NCBI RefSeq assembly: GCF_001005295.1
Contig: NZ_LBMK01000001.1
Span: 66,649-130,648, forward strand
Reading direction: 5' to 3'
Source: Streptomyces yangpuensis
GTDB taxonomy: Bacteria > Actinomycetota > Actinomycetes > Streptomycetales > Streptomycetaceae
Length of the DNA stretch: 64,000 bases
The notes under the pieces were generated by a model. The model had not been told where the DNA came from and did not search any database. It saw only the letters and a list, made by a program, of their open reading frames with translations. The number at the start of each line of letters is the position of its first letter. Positions within the stretch are counted from its first letter, which is position 1. Of this stretch, positions 34,046 through 43,132 are shown in pieces. Both the position numbers and the translations under genes were made by a program.

Positions 34046-34645
34046 CTAGGACCGGGGCCCGGCCGTGCCCACGAGGGTCACGCCGGCCGCGCGGAGCTCC
34101 TCCAGGGCCCGCTCGGTGGTGTGCGGGGCCACGGCCGCCGTCAGGTCCAGCAGGACGCGCGTGGTGAAGCCCGCGCGGGCGGCGTCGAGGGCGGTGGCCC
34201 GCACACAGTGGTCGGTGGCGATGCCGACCACGTCGACCTCGCCGACGTGCCGCTCCCGCAGCCAGGCGGCGAGGGTCTCGCCGTTCTCGTCCGCACCCTC
34301 GAAGCCGCTGTAGGCGGCCTCGTACGCGCCCTTGTCGAAGACGGCGGCGACCGCACCCGAGGCCACGGCGGGCGCGAAGTTCGGGTGGAACCCGACGCCC
34401 TCGGTGCCGGCCACGCAGTGCACCGGCCAGGAGGTCTCGTAGTCCGGCTCGGCCGGCGGGTGCGCGAAGTGCGTCCCCGGGTCGATGTGGTGGTCGCGGG
34501 TGGCGACGACGTGCCGGTACCCGGCGGTGGCCTGCCCGATCAGCTCGGTGATGGCGGCGGCGACATCGGCTCCGCCGGTGACCGCGAGGCTGCCGCCCTC
34601 GCAGAAGTCGTTCTGTACGTCGACGACGATCAGTGCGCGGTGCAT
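34046..34645 (-). CDS. pncA: nicotinamidase (cysteine hydrolase family)
   Basis: 199 residues. It hydrolyses nicotinamide to nicotinate for NAD salvage. The catalytic triad is Asp9 (VVDVQNDF), Lys105 (FDKGAYE) and Cys147 (ATDHCVRATA); the metal site is in RDHHIDPGTHFA (Asp51, His53, His60 region). It is encoded just downstream of pncB on the same strand, so the two steps that turn nicotinamide into nicotinate mononucleotide are together. The roughly 290-base gap between them contains repeats, so co-transcription is uncertain. Confidence 0.95.
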   Translation of the reverse strand: MHRALIVVDVQNDFCEGGSLAVTGGADVAAAITELIGQATAGYRHVVATRDHHIDPGTHFAHPPAEPDYETSWPVHCVAGTEGVGFHPNFAPAVASGAVAAVFDKGAYEAAYSGFEGADENGETLAAWLRERHVGEVDVVGIATDHCVRATALDAARAGFTTRVLLDLTAAVAPHTTERALEELRAAGVTLVGTAGPRS

Positions 34646-34771
34646 TTCGCGTGCCCTTCGGCTTGATGGTGTGCTGCGGGCCCTGCGGGAGGCTCTCCCC
34701 CGCCCCGCCCCTTCCCACTGTGCTGCACGGCGGCTGCGCCGCGTGGGGGCTCTGCCCCCGGACCCCCGCGC

Positions 34772-34843
34772 CTCAAACTCCCCCAGCCACCGCTGGGAGG
34801 CGCCCGAGCCAGCCCCGCCGGCGATTGAGGCGCGGGGGCTCGG
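34772..34843. repeat. inverted pair of the dispersed GC-rich intergenic element
   Basis: CCCGCGCCTCAA at about 34771 and its complement in CCAGCCCCGCCGGCGATTGA (to about 34836) form a head-to-head pair of the element also seen near 19.05, 41.15 and 58.03 kb. Together they can fold into a long hairpin between pncB and pncA. Confidence 0.7.
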
Positions 34844-34870
34844 GGGCCGAGCCCCCGCAACGGCGCCGCA

Positions 34871-34930
34871 CCGCTCACGGCCGAGCGCACCCGCTCACGG
34901 CCGAGCGCACCCGCTCACGGCCGAGCGCAC
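34871..34930. repeat. three perfect copies of a 20-bp tandem repeat
   Basis: CCGCTCACGGCCGAGCGCAC occurs at 34871-34890, 34891-34910 and 34911-34930, directly after the pncB stop on the minus strand (pncB ends at 34939). Each unit contains the dyad GCTCACGGCCGAGC. Identical copies suggest recent expansion. It is useful as a variable-number locus; function unknown. Confidence 0.8.
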
Positions 34931-34938
34931 CCGCCGGG

Positions 34939-36267
34939 TTACACGTACTCCGTGGGGAGCACGGCTTCGCCGCGGGAGAGCTGGGTCGCGCTCAGCGGGA
35001 GGGAGGCGCGCGCCGCGCGGTGGCGGTCGCGGGCGGCCTCCAGCGGCTCGCGGGCGACCACCTCGCCGGCCTTGACCAGGTGCGTCAGCAGCTGCTGGTC
35101 GGCCAGGGCCGACGGAACCGGGCCCACGCCGATCACCTCCGCCTCCGCCACCCCGTCAGCGTCCCGCCGCCGCGCCGCCCACTTGCGGCCGCCGATGGAG
35201 GTCTTGCCCCCGGTCGACTTCTTGGCCACCGGGACCAGTGCCGCCTTCGGGTCCGCCGAGGTGGCCCGCGCCACCAGCTTGTAGACCATCGAGCACGTCG
35301 GGTGCCCGCTGCCGGTGACCAGCTGTGTGCCCACGCCGTACGCGTCCACCGGAGCCGCCGCCAGCGAGGCGATGGCGTACTCGTCCAGGTCCGAGGTGAC
35401 GACGATCTTCGTCGAGGTCGCCCCCAGCTCGTCCAGCTGCTGGCGCACCCGGTGGGCCACCAGCAGCAGGTCCCCGGAGTCGATCCGCACGGCGCCCAGG
35501 TCCGTGCCCGCCACCTCGACGGCGGTGCGCACGGCCTCGGCCACGTCGTAGGTGTCCACCAGAAGCGTGGTGCCGCGGCCCAGCGAGGCCACCTGCGCCG
35601 TGAAGGCGTCCCGCTCGCTGTCGTGGACCAGGGTGAAGGCGTGCGCGCTGGTGCCGACGGTGGGGATGCCGTACCGGAAGCCGGCCGCCAGGTCCGAGGT
35701 GGAGGTGAAGCCGCCCACGTACGCGGCCCGCGACGCGGCCACGGCCGCCAGCTCGTGCGTGCGGCGGGCGCCCATCTCGATCAGCGGCCGGTCCCCGGCC
35801 GCCGAGGACATCCGGGAGGCGGCCGCGGCGATCGCCGAGTCGTGGTTCAGGATCGACAGGATCACCGTCTCCAGCAGCACGCACTCGGCGAAGCTGCCCT
35901 CCACGCGCAGGACCGGGGAGCCGGGGAAGTAGACCTCGCCCTCCGGGTAGCCCCAGATGTCGCCGGAGAAGCGGTACGAGGCCAGCCAGTCCAGCGTCCG
36001 CATGTCGACGACGGCCCGCTCGCGCAGGAACTCCAGCACCGCGCTGTCGAAGCGGAAGTTCTCCACCGCGTCCAGCACCCGGCCGGTCCCCGCGACCACC
36101 CCGTAGCGGCGCCCCTCGGGAAGCCGCCGGGTGAACACCTCGAAGACCGAGCGGCGGTCGGCGGTGCCGTTGGCCAGGGCGGCCTGCAACATCGTGAGCT
36201 CGTAATGGTCCGTGAAGAGCGCTGTCGACGGCACGTCCACCGGCAGGCCCAGGTCCGCAGGGTTCAT
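34939..36267 (-). CDS. pncB: nicotinate phosphoribosyltransferase
   Basis: 442 residues from ATG 36267 (MNPADLGLPV); an earlier in-frame start would overlap the promoter dyad. It converts nicotinate and PRPP to nicotinate mononucleotide. Signature segments are LFTDHYELTMLQAAL (N-terminal active site), FEVFTRRLP, GYPEGEVYFPGSP, the phosphoribosyl-binding RIDSGDLLLVA and VTSDLDEYAI, and GVGTQLVTGSG. It works with pncA in the Preiss-Handler pathway. It is divergent from clpS with a symmetrical operator-like site between them. Confidence 0.95.
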   Translation of the reverse strand: MNPADLGLPVDVPSTALFTDHYELTMLQAALANGTADRRSVFEVFTRRLPEGRRYGVVAGTGRVLDAVENFRFDSAVLEFLRERAVVDMRTLDWLASYRFSGDIWGYPEGEVYFPGSPVLRVEGSFAECVLLETVILSILNHDSAIAAAASRMSSAAGDRPLIEMGARRTHELAAVAASRAAYVGGFTSTSDLAAGFRYGIPTVGTSAHAFTLVHDSERDAFTAQVASLGRGTTLLVDTYDVAEAVRTAVEVAGTDLGAVRIDSGDLLLVAHRVRQQLDELGATSTKIVVTSDLDEYAIASLAAAPVDAYGVGTQLVTGSGHPTCSMVYKLVARATSADPKAALVPVAKKSTGGKTSIGGRKWAARRRDADGVAEAEVIGVGPVPSALADQQLLTHLVKAGEVVAREPLEAARDRHRAARASLPLSATQLSRGEAVLPTEYV

Positions 36268-36283
36268 GGCGGCGATGCTAGCG

Positions 36284-36310
36284 CACATTTCGTCAAAGTG
36301 ACGAGATGTG
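36284..36310. promoter_or_regulatory. 27-bp palindrome between pncB and clpS
   Basis: CACATTTCGTCA (36284-36295) and TGACGAGATGTG (36299-36310) are complementary at 11 of 12 positions around a 3-base centre. It begins 17 bases upstream of the pncB start. A repressor of NAD synthesis (for example an NrtR-type protein) could bind here; that is inference, as no such regulator is in the window. Confidence 0.5.
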
Positions 36311-36347
36311 GGTCCCGTTTGTGCAACGGGCCCGTCACGGTGGCAGC

Positions 36348-36662
36348 ATGGGACAAGTGAGTGTTGCTCCCATTGAGATCGAACGCACTGAGTCGGCCGA
36401 AGAGACCTTCGCGGTCCCGGAACCTGACGTTCCCTGGGTGACCCTGGTGCACAACGACCCGGTCAACCTCATGAGCTACGTGGCGTACGTGTTCCAGGCG
36501 TACTTCGGATACTCGAAGGACGTCGCGCACAAGCTGATGCTCGACGTCCATCACAAGGGGCGGGCGGTCGTGTCGAGCGGCACCCGCGAGGAAATGGAGC
36601 GCGACGTGCAGGCCATGCACGGCTACGGCCTGTGGGCGACCCTCTCCCAGGACCGCACCTGA
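36348..36662 (+). CDS. clpS: ClpS adaptor of the ClpAP/ClpCP protease
   Basis: 104 residues from ATG 36348 (GTG 36357 is possible). ClpS delivers N-degron substrates to the Clp protease. The conserved segments are [20 protein letters not shown] (substrate-binding Asn-Asp), [21 protein letters not shown] (in two parts) and [21 protein letters not shown]. The stop overlaps the next gene (TGATG), the usual actinobacterial clpS-DUF2017 arrangement. Confidence 0.95.
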   Translation: MGQVSVAPIEIERTESAEETFAVPEPDVPWVTLVHNDPVNLMSYVAYVFQAYFGYSKDVAHKLMLDVHHKGRAVVSSGTREEMERDVQAMHGYGLWATLSQDRT

Positions 36663-37270
36663 TGGGCCGGACCGGGATGTTCGAGTCCCTGCAGGGCGGC
36701 GGAGCCGCCATCGCGCTGGACGAGATCGAGATCTCCATCCTGCGTTCCCTGGCCGTCCAGATGCTGGAGCTGATCGGTCCCGGCGACCCCGAGCCCGCCG
36801 AGGACGCCGATCCCCTCGCCGCACTGTTCGCCGAAGGCCCCACCGAGCCCCCGTCCGACCCGGCGCTGGCCCGGCTCTTCCCCGACGCCTACGGCTCCCC
36901 GGACGGCGCGGGCGACGAGGGCGTGGACCCGGCCGAGACCAAGGCACGCTCGGCGGAGTTCCGCCGCTACACCGAGAACGACCTGCGCACCCGTAAGCGC
37001 GACGACGCCCTCGCCCTCGTGCGCAGCCTCGACGCGCTCACCCCGGCCGGCGACGGGGCCGCCGTGCTGGAACTGACCGGCGAGCTGCCGCTGCGCTGGC
37101 TGGGCGGGCTCAACGACCTGCGCCTGACCCTCGCCGCCCGGCTCGACATCACCGAGGACGACGAGAGCGGGGCTCTCTTCCGGCTGCCGGACGACGACCC
37201 GCGCAAGCCCATGGTGATGGCGTACCTGTGGCTCGGCGGGCTCCAGGAGTCCTTGATCGAAACCCTCTGA
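36662..37270 (+). CDS. DUF2017 family protein
   Basis: 202 residues from the ATG overlapping the clpS stop. It is acidic, with the family traits DEIEISILRSLAVQMLELIG, SAEFRRYTENDLRTRKRDDA and WLGGLNDLRLTLAARL. DUF2017 proteins are actinobacterial and almost always follow clpS; their role is unknown but a link to Clp-dependent proteolysis is commonly inferred from this pairing. Confidence 0.9.
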   Translation: MGRTGMFESLQGGGAAIALDEIEISILRSLAVQMLELIGPGDPEPAEDADPLAALFAEGPTEPPSDPALARLFPDAYGSPDGAGDEGVDPAETKARSAEFRRYTENDLRTRKRDDALALVRSLDALTPAGDGAAVLELTGELPLRWLGGLNDLRLTLAARLDITEDDESGALFRLPDDDPRKPMVMAYLWLGGLQESLIETL

Positions 37271-37589
37271 GGAACCTCAAGAGGGAGTCGGCGTTCGCTC
37301 AGCGGATGCTCAAATCCGGATAACGATCAGATCACCGCCATGCGGTGATCTGTCATGATCACAGGAGTTTGTCCGGAAATTTTGATGCCGTGCGCCACAT
37401 TTCTCCCCCTCGGACCGTCGTAAGCCCGTGATAAATCTTCACGACCGCCGACGGGACGCCACCCATGTCTCCCGGCCCGCTTGAACCGGCAGACCGCCGG
37501 CGTGCAACTCCATCCGTATCCGGGGGGATCGAGGACCCGATCCGCAGCCGCTGAAGGCGCGGGTCGGCGTGGAGAAAGGCGCACCAGAC
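37271..37589. other. promoter region of the amino-acid permease with a perfect dyad
   Basis: 319 bases without a gene. It contains the perfect inverted repeat CAGATCACCGC (37328-37338) and GCGGTGATCTG (37342-37352) with a 3-base spacer. AT-rich flanks on either side (ATCCGGATAACGATC; GTTTGTCCGGAAATTTTGATG, in part) include the repeated TCCGGA. The dyad could end the clpS transcript or serve as operator for the permease. GGAGAAAGG precedes the permease start. Confidence 0.5.
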
Positions 37590-39029
37590 ATGACCTCAGT
37601 GCAGGTCGAGCAGCAAGGCAACACGCCCGGCGAGGGCACTCAGGGCGACGGCGGCGAGGGGTACCACCGCACGCTCGGCGCCCGCCAGATCCAGATGATC
37701 GCGATCGGCGGAGCCATCGGCACCGGCCTCTTCCTGGGCGCCGGCAAGGCGATCTCCAAGGCGGGCCCCAGCCTGATCCTGGCGTACGCGATCGCGGGCC
37801 TGGTCATCTTCATCATCATGCGGGCCCTGGGCGAGCTGCTCATGTACCGGCCCGTCTCCGGCTCCTTCTCGGACTACGCCCGCGAGTTCCTGGGCCCGTT
37901 CTGGGGCTACGTCACCGGCTGGACGTACTGGCTGTTCTGGGTGGTCACCGGCATCACCGAGGTCACCGCCGCCGCGCAGTACATGTCGTACTGGACCCAC
38001 GACAGCTTCCCGCAGTGGGCCTACGCGCTGATCTTCACGGTCATCCTCTACGGCGCCAACCTGATCTCCGTGAAGCTCTTCGGTGAGCTGGAGTTCTGGT
38101 TCTCCATGGTCAAGGTCACCGCCATCGTCGGCATGATCCTGATCTGCGCCGGCATCCTCACCATCGGCTTCTCCGACGCCGCCGAGACCGCTTCCGTCGC
38201 CAACCTCTGGAACGACGGCGGCTTCTTCCCCAAGGGCATCGGCGGCACGCTGATGACCCTGCAGATCGTGATGTTCGCCTTCCTCGCGGTCGAGCTGGTC
38301 GGCGTCACCGCCGGCGAGTCCAAGGACCCCGAGAAGACCCTGCCCAAGGCCATCAACACCGTGCCGTGGCGCATCGCCGTCTTCTACGTCGGCGCGCTCA
38401 TCATGATCCTCTCGGTCGTCCCGTGGACGCACTTCCAGCCGGGCGTCTCGCCCTTCGTCGCCGCCTTCGAGCGCATGGGCCTGGGCATCGGCGCCGCGAT
38501 CGTCAACTTCGTCGTCCTGACCGCCGCCCTGTCCTCCTGCAACTCCGGCATGTACTCCACCGGCCGCATGCTGCGCGACCTCGCGCTCAACGGCCAGGGC
38601 CCGAAGGTCTTCACCAGGCTCACCAGGAGCGGCACCCCGCTCATCGGCACCACCTTCAGCGCCTCGCTGATGCTCGTGGGCGTCTGGATCAACTACGTCG
38701 CCCCCGGCAAGGCCTTCGACTACGTCGTCTCCTTCGCCACCATCTCCGGCATGTGGGCCTGGATCATGATCCTGGTCTGCCAGATCCGATACCGGGCCAA
38801 GGCCGACCGCGGCGAGCTGCCCGGCTCGAAGTTCAAGGCGCCCGGCGCCCCGTACACGAGCTGGTTCGCCCTGGCCTTCATCGGCATGGTCATCGTGATG
38901 ATGGGCGCCGACAAGGACGCCCGCGTCTCGCTGTACTGCGCCCCGCTGTGGGGGATGATCCTCGGCGTCGCCTACCTGGTCATGAAGAACCGCGACCCGC
39001 GCGGCGCGGCCTTCACCAAGGCCTCGTAG
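37590..39029 (+). CDS. amino-acid permease, APC superfamily
   Basis: 479 residues from ATG 37590. Twelve membrane helices are evident. The first has the APC signature IAIGGAIGTGLFLGAGKAI. The loop after it, SGSFSDYAREFLGPFWGYVTG, is typical of the AroP/GabP/CycA group of amino-acid:proton symporters. The nearest well-known relatives by motif are D-serine/D-alanine/glycine and GABA permeases, but specificity cannot be decided. It is monocistronic, bounded by two downstream hairpins. Confidence 0.93.
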   Translation: MTSVQVEQQGNTPGEGTQGDGGEGYHRTLGARQIQMIAIGGAIGTGLFLGAGKAISKAGPSLILAYAIAGLVIFIIMRALGELLMYRPVSGSFSDYAREFLGPFWGYVTGWTYWLFWVVTGITEVTAAAQYMSYWTHDSFPQWAYALIFTVILYGANLISVKLFGELEFWFSMVKVTAIVGMILICAGILTIGFSDAAETASVANLWNDGGFFPKGIGGTLMTLQIVMFAFLAVELVGVTAGESKDPEKTLPKAINTVPWRIAVFYVGALIMILSVVPWTHFQPGVSPFVAAFERMGLGIGAAIVNFVVLTAALSSCNSGMYSTGRMLRDLALNGQGPKVFTRLTRSGTPLIGTTFSASLMLVGVWINYVAPGKAFDYVVSFATISGMWAWIMILVCQIRYRAKADRGELPGSKFKAPGAPYTSWFALAFIGMVIVMMGADKDARVSLYCAPLWGMILGVAYLVMKNRDPRGAAFTKAS

Positions 39030-39036
39030 GAGCGGT

Positions 39037-39132
39037 TCCCGGCCGCCTGCCGCGGCCGGGAGCCCTGCTCCCGTGGACACTCTGTCCACCATGCGGGCCC
39101 TTCCGTACCACTCATCGGTACGGGAGGGCCCG
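39037..39132 (+). terminator. two consecutive terminator hairpins after the permease gene
   Basis: The first is TCCCGGCCGC (39037-39046) with 39052-39061. The second is CGGGCCCTTCCGTACC (39094-39109) with 39117-39132, carrying one G-T pair. Together they insulate the cysteine-pathway genes. Confidence 0.7.
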
Positions 39133-39151
39133 GCTGCTTATCCTGTCGCTC

Positions 39152-39574
39152 ATGCTGACCCTCACCCAGGCCCTGTACGACCGGATCGTCGAGCACGCCC
39201 GCCAGGACCACCCCGACGAGGCGTGCGGTGTCGTGGCCGGCCCGGCGGGCACCGGCCGCCCCGAGCGGTTCATCCCGATGCTCAACGCGGCCCGCTCGCC
39301 CACGTTCTACGAGTTCGACTCGAAGGATCTCCTGAAGCTCTACCGCGAGATGGACGACCGCGACGAGGAGCCGGTGATCGTCTACCACTCGCACACCGCG
39401 ACCGAGGCCTACCCCTCGCGCACCGACGTCACCTACGCGAACGAGCCGGGCGCGCACTACGTGCTCGTCTCCACGGCCGACAAGGACGGGCTCGGAGAGT
39501 TCCAGTTCCGCTCGTACCGCATCGTCGACGGGGTGATCACCGAGGAGGAAGTGCAGGTCGTAGCGGCCTACTGA
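39152..39574 (+). CDS. mec: JAMM/MPN+ metalloprotease for a sulfur-carrier protein (Mec-like)
   Basis: 140 residues from ATG 39152. The JAMM zinc motif is complete: Glu23 and HSHTATEAYPSRTD (His79, His81, Ser89, Asp92). In the mycobacterial mec-cysO-cysM cluster the protease releases cysteine from the C-terminus of the sulfur carrier CysO. The same gene order follows here (leader peptide, carrier, CysM). In this window it may also trim the carrier's two extra C-terminal residues. The role is by family and context. Confidence 0.9.
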   Translation: MLTLTQALYDRIVEHARQDHPDEACGVVAGPAGTGRPERFIPMLNAARSPTFYEFDSKDLLKLYREMDDRDEEPVIVYHSHTATEAYPSRTDVTYANEPGAHYVLVSTADKDGLGEFQFRSYRIVDGVITEEEVQVVAAY

Positions 39575-39651
39575 CCACCATGTGAGCAGAAGGCGTCCAC
39601 GATGCGGGATCACACTCCAAACCGGGGACCGGGAATCGTTAACATGACCGC

Positions 39652-39759
39652 ATGGTTCCCCACGACGTGAGCATCGAGACGCCCGGCAGGCTGCTGCTCG
39701 TGGCGCGGCTGCACGTCGATCTGTGCCGCCTCGCCAGCGCCATCTGTCCTGCCGCCTGA
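39652..39759 (+). CDS. 35-residue Cys-containing leader peptide upstream of cysO-cysM
   Basis: Starting at ATG 39652 the frame encodes a peptide ending LHVDLCRLASAICPAA, with two Cys codons at residues 25 and 32. This matches the actinobacterial putative leader peptides (motif HVDLxRxxSAIC) found before sulfur and cysteine genes. In mycobacteria, Cys-containing leader ORFs sense cysteine supply by ribosome stalling and attenuate downstream translation. After the stop, CGCGCGGGGGGCC-type GC-rich sequence (39770-39800) can form a hairpin before cysO. The start has no obvious ribosome site, so it may be leaderless. Confidence 0.75.
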   Translation: MVPHDVSIETPGRLLLVARLHVDLCRLASAICPAA

Positions 39760-39855
39760 GCACCAGAGCCCCCTCGCGCGGGGGGCCGACGAACCGCGCG
39801 CCCGATTCCCCCGCACACGCACACCTGCCTACGTCCTGACGACTGGAGCCCAGCC

Positions 39856-41084
<1,229 letters not shown>

Positions 41085-41145
41085 CCACACTTCGCCTCGA
41101 TCGCCGGCGTTCGAGGGTCTGGTCCGGGCAGCGCCCGGCCTTCCA

Positions 41146-41180
41146 GCCCCGCCGGCGTTTGAGGCGCGGGTCCGGGCAGC
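41146..41180 (-). repeat. copy of the dispersed GC-rich intergenic element
   Basis: CAGCCCCGCCGGCGTTTGAG and following CGCGGG lie between the convergent cysM and DUF488 genes, with a degenerate second copy (CGCCTCGATCGCCGGCG) at about 41094. GTCCGGGCAGCGCCCGG occurs twice around it and forms short hairpins. It probably contributes to transcription termination on both strands. Confidence 0.7.
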
Positions 41181-41258
41181 GCCCGGGAAACGGAGAAAGG
41201 GCGGGGCGGGGAGAAGCTCCGCGCAGCGGCACCGCGCCCCGGTCCGGGCGGAGCCCGG

Positions 41259-41639
41259 TCAGTCCGACAGCCGCTCCGCGAGGATCGCCGCATGGCTGGA
41301 GCCCGGGTCCTTGACGGCCGTCAGCAGCGTCACCGGCCCACCCCCGACCAGCCCGCGCAAGCGACCGAGCTCCGCCACCGCCGCCGGCTCCGCCAGCTCC
41401 GCCTCGTACCGCTGCCGGAACTCACCGGCCGGCCCCCCGTCGTGGAACCACTTCCGCAGCTCCGTCGACGGGGTGACCGCCTTCGGCCACACGTCCACCT
41501 CCGCCGCCGCCTTCGACAGGCCCCGCGGCCACAGCCGGTCCACGAGGACCCGCAGCCCGTCCGCCTCCGGCTCCGGCGGGTCGTACACCCGCCGCAGGCG
41601 GATCTCCGGCTTCTCGGGCCGCTCCGGCCGTCCAGGCAT
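41259..41639 (-). CDS. DUF488 family protein
   Basis: 126 residues from ATG 41639. The family signature is RVYDPPEPEADGLRVLVDRLWPRGL, quoted here as VLVDRLWPRGL; then WFHDGGPAGEFRQRYEAEL and LLTAVKDPGSSHA. DUF488 proteins are widespread and small, with no settled function. The start overlaps the stop of the upstream membrane-protein gene (TGATG), giving a two-gene operon. Confidence 0.88.
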   Translation of the reverse strand: MPGRPERPEKPEIRLRRVYDPPEPEADGLRVLVDRLWPRGLSKAAAEVDVWPKAVTPSTELRKWFHDGGPAGEFRQRYEAELAEPAAVAELGRLRGLVGGGPVTLLTAVKDPGSSHAAILAERLSD

Positions 41640-42058
41640 CACCGACCGCCTCCCAGCCCCTTGATCTCGTCCCAGATCGCCGGGTCCAGCATCCCCAGCC
41701 GCGCCCGGAAGTCCCACAGCGACACCTCGTCCGGCCGGTCCGCCTCCAGGAAGGCCGCCCGCCCCTGCGCCCCCACCGTCCCCGGGGGCAGCGGGATCAC
41801 CCCGGCCCGCCGGTCGTCGTACTTCGCGGTGATCCACGCGACCCGCGCCCGGTGCTCCCGTACCGGGCCCACGCCCAGGACCAGGCAGGTCCGCCCGTCC
41901 GCCAGAGTCCACAGCTCACCGGGCTGCGGGTGCGGCGGCCGGCCGGTGCCGTGCGCGGGCGGGGTCCGGCGGGGGACACCCAGCCGCCCCCCGGCGATCA
42001 GCATCACCAATGCCAGAGCCACGACCGCGGCCACCGCGGGCCACCAGGACGTGTCCAT
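41639..42058 (-). CDS. membrane-anchored protein with a PemK/SH3-like soluble domain, function unknown
   Basis: 139 residues from ATG 42058. One N-terminal membrane helix (WWPAVAAVVALALVMLIAGG) is followed by a small beta-rich domain (PGELWTLADGRTCLVLGVG ... VAWITAKYDDRRAGVIPLP). That domain resembles the opening of PemK/MazF or SH3-like folds, but no catalytic residues can be assigned. The gene is coupled to the DUF488 gene. Confidence 0.72.
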   Translation of the reverse strand: MDTSWWPAVAAVVALALVMLIAGGRLGVPRRTPPAHGTGRPPHPQPGELWTLADGRTCLVLGVGPVREHRARVAWITAKYDDRRAGVIPLPPGTVGAQGRAAFLEADRPDEVSLWDFRARLGMLDPAIWDEIKGLGGGR

Positions 42059-42253
42059 GTTTCGACCGTAGCCGCGCGGGGAGGCCCCGGCACGACAACG
42101 TCCGTGCCCACCGTCGCTCCCCCGGGTGACAGCGCAGGTGATTCCCCCCACAACGGCCTGCCGCGGAGGAGCGACCGGACGTTTCGCGCCTTACGCTCGA
42201 CCCACGCACGGCCCGCATTCCGTCCACGGACCGTCCACGGAGGTTCACGCTCC

Positions 42254-43006
42254 ATGAAGCTCACCGTCGTCGGCTGTTCGGGGTCGTTCCCGTCCGCGGA
42301 ATCGGCCTGTTCGAGCTACCTCGTCGAGGCCGACGGCTTCCGGCTGCTGCTCGACATGGGCAACGGCGCCCTCGGCGATCTCCAGCGCCACTGCGGTCTC
42401 TACGACCTCGACGCGATCTTCCTGAGCCATCTGCACGCCGACCACTGCATCGACATGTGCGCGTACTTCGTCGCCCGCTTCTACCGCCACGAGGGCGGCC
42501 GCTGCGGCACCATCCCCGTCTTCGGTCCCGAGGGCACCGAGAAGCGTCTGACCACGGCCTACGACGACGTCCCGGACGAGCGGTCGATGAGCGAGGTCTT
42601 CGACTTCCGCACCCTGAAGCCGGGGAGCTTCGAGATCGGCCCCTTCCAGGTCCGCACCGAGCGGGTCGCCCACCCCGTCGAGTCGTACGCCATCCGCGTC
42701 GAGCACGGCGGCCGCTCGCTCACCTACTCCGGGGACACCGGCGTCTGCCCCGAGCTGGGCCGGCTCGCCGAGGGCGCCGACCTCTTCCTGTGCGAGGCGT
42801 CCTTCACGCACGGCAAGGAGGACATCCCGGACCTCCACCTCAACGGCCGCGAGGCGGGCGAGTACGCGCACGCCGGCGGCGTCGGGCGGCTCGTCCTCAC
42901 CCACATCCCGCCGTGGACGGACCCCGCGCAGAACCTCGCCGACGCCCGCGCGGTCTACGACGGCCCGGTCGACCTGGCGTACGCGGGCGCGGTCTACGAG
43001 GTCTGA
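42254..43006 (+). CDS. MBL-fold metallo-hydrolase (RNase Z-like)
   Basis: 250 residues from ATG 42254, preceded by CCACGGAGG. The metallo-beta-lactamase motif is LSHLHADHCID, with further ligands in VAHPVESY, TYSGDTGVC and VLTHIPPWTD. The layout resembles the short RNase Z/ElaC-type and cyclic-phosphodiesterase-like MBL proteins of actinomycetes, which sit near rph. The substrate is unknown; nucleic-acid or cyclic-phosphate hydrolysis is only a family-based guess. Confidence 0.88.
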   Translation: MKLTVVGCSGSFPSAESACSSYLVEADGFRLLLDMGNGALGDLQRHCGLYDLDAIFLSHLHADHCIDMCAYFVARFYRHEGGRCGTIPVFGPEGTEKRLTTAYDDVPDERSMSEVFDFRTLKPGSFEIGPFQVRTERVAHPVESYAIRVEHGGRSLTYSGDTGVCPELGRLAEGADLFLCEASFTHGKEDIPDLHLNGREAGEYAHAGGVGRLVLTHIPPWTDPAQNLADARAVYDGPVDLAYAGAVYEV

Positions 43007-43078
43007 GCACCACCGCTCCATCGCGCCCCCGATCCATCGCGCCCCCGCGCGCCCGCGCCACCGCGCCCCACGGACGAA

Positions 43079-43116
43079 GAAGCCCCCGCCCTCCCGGAAG
43101 GGAGAGCGGGGGCTTC
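43079..43116. terminator. bidirectional terminator between the MBL gene and nagE2
   Basis: GAAGCCCCCGC-C-CTCCC (43079-43095) pairs with GGGAG-A-GCGGGGGCTTC (43100-43116) around a GGAA tetraloop, with one internal mismatch. Confidence 0.8.
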
Positions 43117-43132
43117 GGCGAGGGTGCGGGGC

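Noticed and set aside
39644..39670. Eight-codon frame at ATG 39644 as the leader peptide
   Set aside because: It lacks Cys and family motif; the overlapping frame from 39652 has the conserved HVDLCRLASAIC ending.
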